Assembly: GCF_031624495.1 (NCBI RefSeq)
Contig: NZ_JAMQOP010000002.1
Span: forward strand, 310,001 to 374,000
Length of the DNA stretch: 64,000 nt
Source: Halogeometricum sp. S1BR25-6
GTDB taxonomy: Archaea > Halobacteriota > Halobacteria > Halobacteriales > Haloferacaceae
Direction of reading: 5' to 3'
The position numbers were made by a program, and so were the translations under genes. Numbering within the stretch: position 1 is the stretch's first letter; each line of letters begins with the position of its first letter. Below, one piece after another: positions 61,274 through 64,000 of the stretch. A model generated the notes under the pieces. The model saw nothing but the letters and a program-made list of their open reading frames with translations, was not told the origin of the DNA and made no database searches.

Positions 61274-61663
61274 CGGCCGCGACGACGGTCCCCCGCCGAT
61301 TACCTCTTTCGCACCGGCCAGCGGGTCGGGTCCGGAAGAGGGATGGCCGGGGAGAGCGACCGCGCGGCGTCGCCGGTCGAACGTGCCGTCGCTCCCCGAA
61401 GGGTGACAGGAAGGCGCGGACCGACCGCAGGCGGCGCGGGGAATCGCCTCACAAATAACTGTATTAAATAATGTAAGCTACTAGAGACTGTTTCATAAGA
61501 AAACTAGTAAGAAAGACCTAAAGACTGTTTAGAGAGTTCTTGTCGAGTTTGGAACAGTGCCGATACTGTTACAGTTCCGCTGAAATTCTCCGAACTGACG
61601 CGAACGCTCTAACGGGTTAATATGAGTGTCTGCCTTTCGGACATGTGAGGTGTGACACAGATA
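61274..61663. other. Intergenic region with AT-rich core
   Basis: About 390 bp without a supportable gene. The centre (about 61450-61560) is AT-rich, unlike the surroundings, and contains AGACTGTTT twice (61491-61499 and 61522-61530). It may be a remnant of an insertion sequence end. Confidence 0.45.
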
Positions 61664-61945
61664 ATGTCGAACTCGTCATCCACGGTCCCCCGCAAGCACG
61701 TCGTCCGTCTCCGCGAAGTACTCGAGACGACCCCGAACGCCCTCCGCTTCGGACTGAGGGTGGTCGCGTATCCCGTCCAGTTCGCCGCGTTCTGGCTGGC
61801 GGTCGCCCTGCCCTTCCTCTACATGCCGCTTCTGTACGGCGGCGTCCACGGGGAGCAGGCGACGGTGTTCGGGTCGCTTCTCGCGCTCAACGCCGCCGCC
61901 CTCGTCGTCGGGCACGGTCACAGCCGCGACCGAGGAGACGGCTGA
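61664..61945 (+). CDS. Small membrane protein, unknown function
   Basis: From ATG 61664 the 93-residue protein has two hydrophobic segments (about 36-60, FGLRVVAYPVQFAAFWLAVA, and 68-85) and a hydrophilic basic N-terminus (VPRKHVVRLREVLETTPNAL). No family is recognised. It may span the membrane twice. The ATG follows an in-frame GTG at 61652 that is less likely as a start. Confidence 0.6.
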   Translation: MSNSSSTVPRKHVVRLREVLETTPNALRFGLRVVAYPVQFAAFWLAVALPFLYMPLLYGGVHGEQATVFGSLLALNAAALVVGHGHSRDRGDG

Positions 61946-62076
61946 CCGAACCGATTCGGCCCTCCAACCGCCGCATTCCGTTCTCGCCGCCCGCCTCCTT
62001 TTTCGTTCTCCTGCTCCCCGTGAGCAACCGCGCCGAAACCGTCAGAGGTACCGGGGCAGACGCCGTAGACGGCGAC

Positions 62077-62658
62077 ATGACCGAGCAGAACGCTTCAGCG
62101 GACGTCGACCCCGAGTCGTACGCCGACGAACTGCGGCGCAAGCGCGAGGAGAAGAACGACTTCTTCGGGTCGCACCCGCAGTCGCCGATTCCCCCCGAGG
62201 AGCGCGACGCCTTCGACGGACTGGACTACTTCGACCCGAACCCGGACGCGCGCGTCGAGGCGACGGTCAGCGTTCACGAGGACCCCGAACCCGTACCGAT
62301 GGAGACGACGGCGGGCAACGAGGTGCGGTACCTCCGGCTGGTCACCTTCTCTTTCGAACTCCGCGGCGAGGCGGTCGAACTGCACGGCTACCAGCAGGAA
62401 CGCGAGGACGACGAGGCGGTGTTCGTCCCCTTCCGCGACAAGACGACCGGTCAGCAGAGCTACCGGAACGGGCGGTACATCGAACTCCACCCCGACGAAC
62501 CGCTCGCGGACGGCGAGACGATCGTCCTCGATTTCAACCTCGCCTACACGCCGTTCTGCGCGTACAGCGAGACGTTCGCCTGCCCGCTCCCGCCCGAGGA
62601 GAACTGGCTCGACGTGGCCGTCGCCGCGGGCGAACGCGACTGGAACAGTACCAATTAA
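62077..62658 (+). CDS. DUF1684 domain protein
   Basis: The 193-residue protein reads YADELRRKREEKNDFFGSHP, then SPIPPEERDAFDGLDYFDPN, HGYQQEREDDEAVFVPFRDK, TTGQQSYRNGRYIELHPDEP and LDFNLAYTPFCAYSETFACP, the DUF1684 pattern found in bacteria and archaea. Its function is unknown. ATG 62077, preferred over an upstream in-frame extension, because it begins at the conserved part. Single gene. Confidence 0.9.
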   Translation: MTEQNASADVDPESYADELRRKREEKNDFFGSHPQSPIPPEERDAFDGLDYFDPNPDARVEATVSVHEDPEPVPMETTAGNEVRYLRLVTFSFELRGEAVELHGYQQEREDDEAVFVPFRDKTTGQQSYRNGRYIELHPDEPLADGETIVLDFNLAYTPFCAYSETFACPLPPEENWLDVAVAAGERDWNSTN

Positions 62659-62720
62659 TAGTCCTAGAATCGGGAGACGAAAGCGCAATACACATATTCG
62701 GCGCCTCCGCAGGGACAGCC

Positions 62721-62909
62721 ATGGGACTGCTCAGTAGCAAGAAAGCGCTCGTCGGTCTGGTGCTGATGGTCGTCGGTACGCTCGCATTCTTCCCGAGCCT
62801 CATGGCGAACGCCGGCAACGTTTCGGTGTACCTGCTGGCGGTGGCCGCCGTCGTCCTCACGGCGGGGACGTATCTGCTCGGTACCTCCGGCGACGGCCGT
62901 CCGGTCTAA
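62721..62909 (+). CDS. Small two-helix membrane protein
   Basis: The 62-residue protein has two hydrophobic segments, KALVGLVLMVVGTLAFFPSL and SVYLLAVAAVVLTAGTYLL, joined by a short polar turn. It starts at ATG 62721. Function unknown. Small paired-helix proteins are common in haloarchaea but this one is not recognised. Confidence 0.6.
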   Translation: MGLLSSKKALVGLVLMVVGTLAFFPSLMANAGNVSVYLLAVAAVVLTAGTYLLGTSGDGRPV

Positions 62910-63028
62910 GAATCGTCGTTCGATTTTCGGATTCCGACAGCAGGCTCTGAGCTGTTGCTGTGAAGTTCGGATTCCGTAGTGCTGTCGCTCGGCGATGTTG
63001 CGTCAATAAAGGAAAGGGACGGTCGCGG

Positions 63029-63517
63029 TTAGTTGCTCGGCGCGGTGTACTCCGACAGCGTGGCGGAGCTTTCGCCGGTCTCTGCGTTCCAGACGACGCG
63101 GAACGTCCCACCCTTGAGGTCGCTCCCTTCAGCGATGAGCGTGTCGCCCGCGCTGACGCTCGCGCCCTCGCTGAACGCATCGGTATCAGTGAACGCTTCG
63201 GACTGGGTTACGTTGTCGCCAGTCTCGGCAGCGCTTCCCGGAAGGTACACGTCAACACCAACATCGGTCTTTAAGCTGAGTTGATCGGCCGGAATCGTGG
63301 CACCAGTTTCGTGAGTGATGGTGACGTTATCCGTCGTGCCATCCTCAAAGTTGAATCCGAACGACGCTTGCGGCGTCGTCTGGGAGACGCTTCCCCCCAG
63401 ATTCAGGACGAACGTGCCGATGACGGCGGCCAGTATGACGGTGATAGCGACCATCAGGATAACCCCAATGACCGGCGACACCGCGGAATCGTCCGTGAAC
63501 AGTTGTTTCAGTTTCAT
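63029..63517 (-). CDS. Type IV pilin subunit (PilA-like), copy 1
   Basis: The 162-residue protein starts MKLKQLFTDDSAVSPVIGVI then LMVAITVILAAVIGTFVLNL, the class III signal peptide cleaved by PibD followed by the hydrophobic H-domain. The C-terminal domain is beta-rich and acidic, ending LSEYTAPSN. Subunits assemble into pili for surface adhesion and, in Haloferax, share an identical H-domain that also affects motility. The neighbouring gene 63526-63954 has the same first 56 residues. Confidence 0.92.
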   Translation of the reverse strand: MKLKQLFTDDSAVSPVIGVILMVAITVILAAVIGTFVLNLGGSVSQTTPQASFGFNFEDGTTDNVTITHETGATIPADQLSLKTDVGVDVYLPGSAAETGDNVTQSEAFTDTDAFSEGASVSAGDTLIAEGSDLKGGTFRVVWNAETGESSATLSEYTAPSN

Positions 63518-63525
63518 TTGCGGTT

Positions 63526-63954
63526 TTAGTTACTGGGAGCCGTACTCTCGCTCAGCGTCGCGGAGTTCTCGTTGTTCTCGGAACTCCAGACGACACGGAC
63601 GGTCTCGCCGGACCAGCCGTCAGAGTTTTGGAGGTTCACAGAGTCTCCAGCACTGACACTCTGGTCAGAGTAGGTTTCGTTCCAATCTTGACCAGTGACT
63701 GAGAATCCTTTCGTAGTAAGGCGGTCGCTCTCGATAGAGCTACCCGATTCGTGGGTGATAGTGACGTTTCCATTTGACGTATTGTAGTCAAACCCGAACG
63801 ATGCCTGCGGCGTTGTTTGCGATACGCTTCCCCCCAGATTCAGGACGAACGTGCCGATAACTGCGGCCAGAATAACGGTGATGGCGACCATCAGGATGAC
63901 CCCGATGACCGGCGACACCGCGGAGTCGTCCGTGAACAGTTGTTTCAGTTTCAT
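63526..63954 (-). CDS. Type IV pilin subunit (PilA-like), copy 2
   Basis: From ATG 63954 the 142-residue protein repeats MKLKQLFTDDSAVSPVIGVI and the whole H-domain of the adjacent pilin, then diverges. It lies 8 bp upstream of copy 1 on the same strand, so both are probably cotranscribed, with this gene first. DNA differences within the shared N-terminal region fall mainly at third codon positions. ATG 63954 is chosen over the in-frame ATG at 63972 because it aligns with the paralogue. It is an adhesion or pilus subunit; the exterior domain differs from copy 1. Confidence 0.92.
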   Translation of the reverse strand: MKLKQLFTDDSAVSPVIGVILMVAITVILAAVIGTFVLNLGGSVSQTTPQASFGFDYNTSNGNVTITHESGSSIESDRLTTKGFSVTGQDWNETYSDQSVSAGDSVNLQNSDGWSGETVRVVWSSENNENSATLSESTAPSN

Positions 63955-64000
63955 GGTTGGTTGTTCGGACACACTCCGACGACAGAAGAGTCGGCGGCTC

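Noticed and set aside
1-64000. CRISPR arrays and rRNA genes
   Set aside because: None were seen: no regularly spaced 28-37 bp repeats and no conserved rRNA segments.

Overview
The window is haloarchaeal chromosome. The evidence is high GC with strongly acidic proteins in the right-hand 52 kb, many leaderless genes with a TATA-like box about 26 nt before the start codon, archaeal proteins (EF-1alpha, RFC large subunit, thermosome-type chaperonin, HMG-CoA synthase, type IV pilins with the DDSAVSPVIGV signature), twin-arginine lipoproteins and F420-type oxidoreductases. It most resembles the Haloferacaceae (Halogeometricum/Halopelagius/Haloferax type), but genus cannot be fixed from sequence alone.

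Left part (1 to about 11,376) is an accessory region. It has lower GC, is gene-poor and ends at the 3' end of a tRNA-Val(CAC) gene (11377-11451, minus strand), the classic attachment point for archaeal integrative elements. It holds small zinc-ribbon and winged-helix proteins, a Bat-type HTH regulator, orphan antitoxin-like genes with duplicated scraps of a possible toxin gene, a lipoprotein, an RNase H-like protein that has lost three of its four catalytic acids, an intact RNase HI, and a two-gene unit ending in an NrS-1-like primase-polymerase. Two related stem-loops whose arms differ in sequence but stay paired flank the RNase HI gene. No integrase is visible, and the other element end is not in the window.

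Right part (11,377 to 64,000) is core chromosome. In order: DUF7553-like protein, a MITE-like inverted repeat, cobalamin adenosyltransferase and glutaredoxin-like gene; thioesterase, DICT protein, D-2-hydroxyacid dehydrogenase, divergent chaperonin, formamidase; Tat lipoprotein, flippase-like membrane protein, M20 amidohydrolase, LLM oxidoreductase; the glycine cleavage operon gcvT-gcvH-gcvPA-gcvPB (minus strand); a stand-alone EF-1alpha; YihY protein, NYN and TatD proteins, DUF2150; a pilin-like surface protein; HMG-CoA synthase with nearby regulators; acetyltransferases, FMN-binding protein, ion channel, SDR; a vapBC pair with a frameshifted toxin; rfcL; F420 oxidoreductase, zinc alcohol dehydrogenase; a polar amino-acid ABC transporter operon; CtaA haem A synthase; a degenerate M24 protein; malic enzyme with a PTA-like domain; a third RNase H-fold protein; CBS protein; EamA exporter; a CMP-kinase-like protein without the P-loop lysine; asparaginase; and two tandem type IV pilins with the same N-terminal domain.

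Functionally the core supplies one-carbon/glycine metabolism, mevalonate synthesis, nitrogen scavenging (formamidase, asparaginase, amino-acid uptake), respiration (haem A) and surface appendages. The accessory segment looks like part of an integrated replicon whose nucleic-acid genes (PrimPol, RNase HI, inactive RNase H homologue) sit at its tRNA-proximal end.
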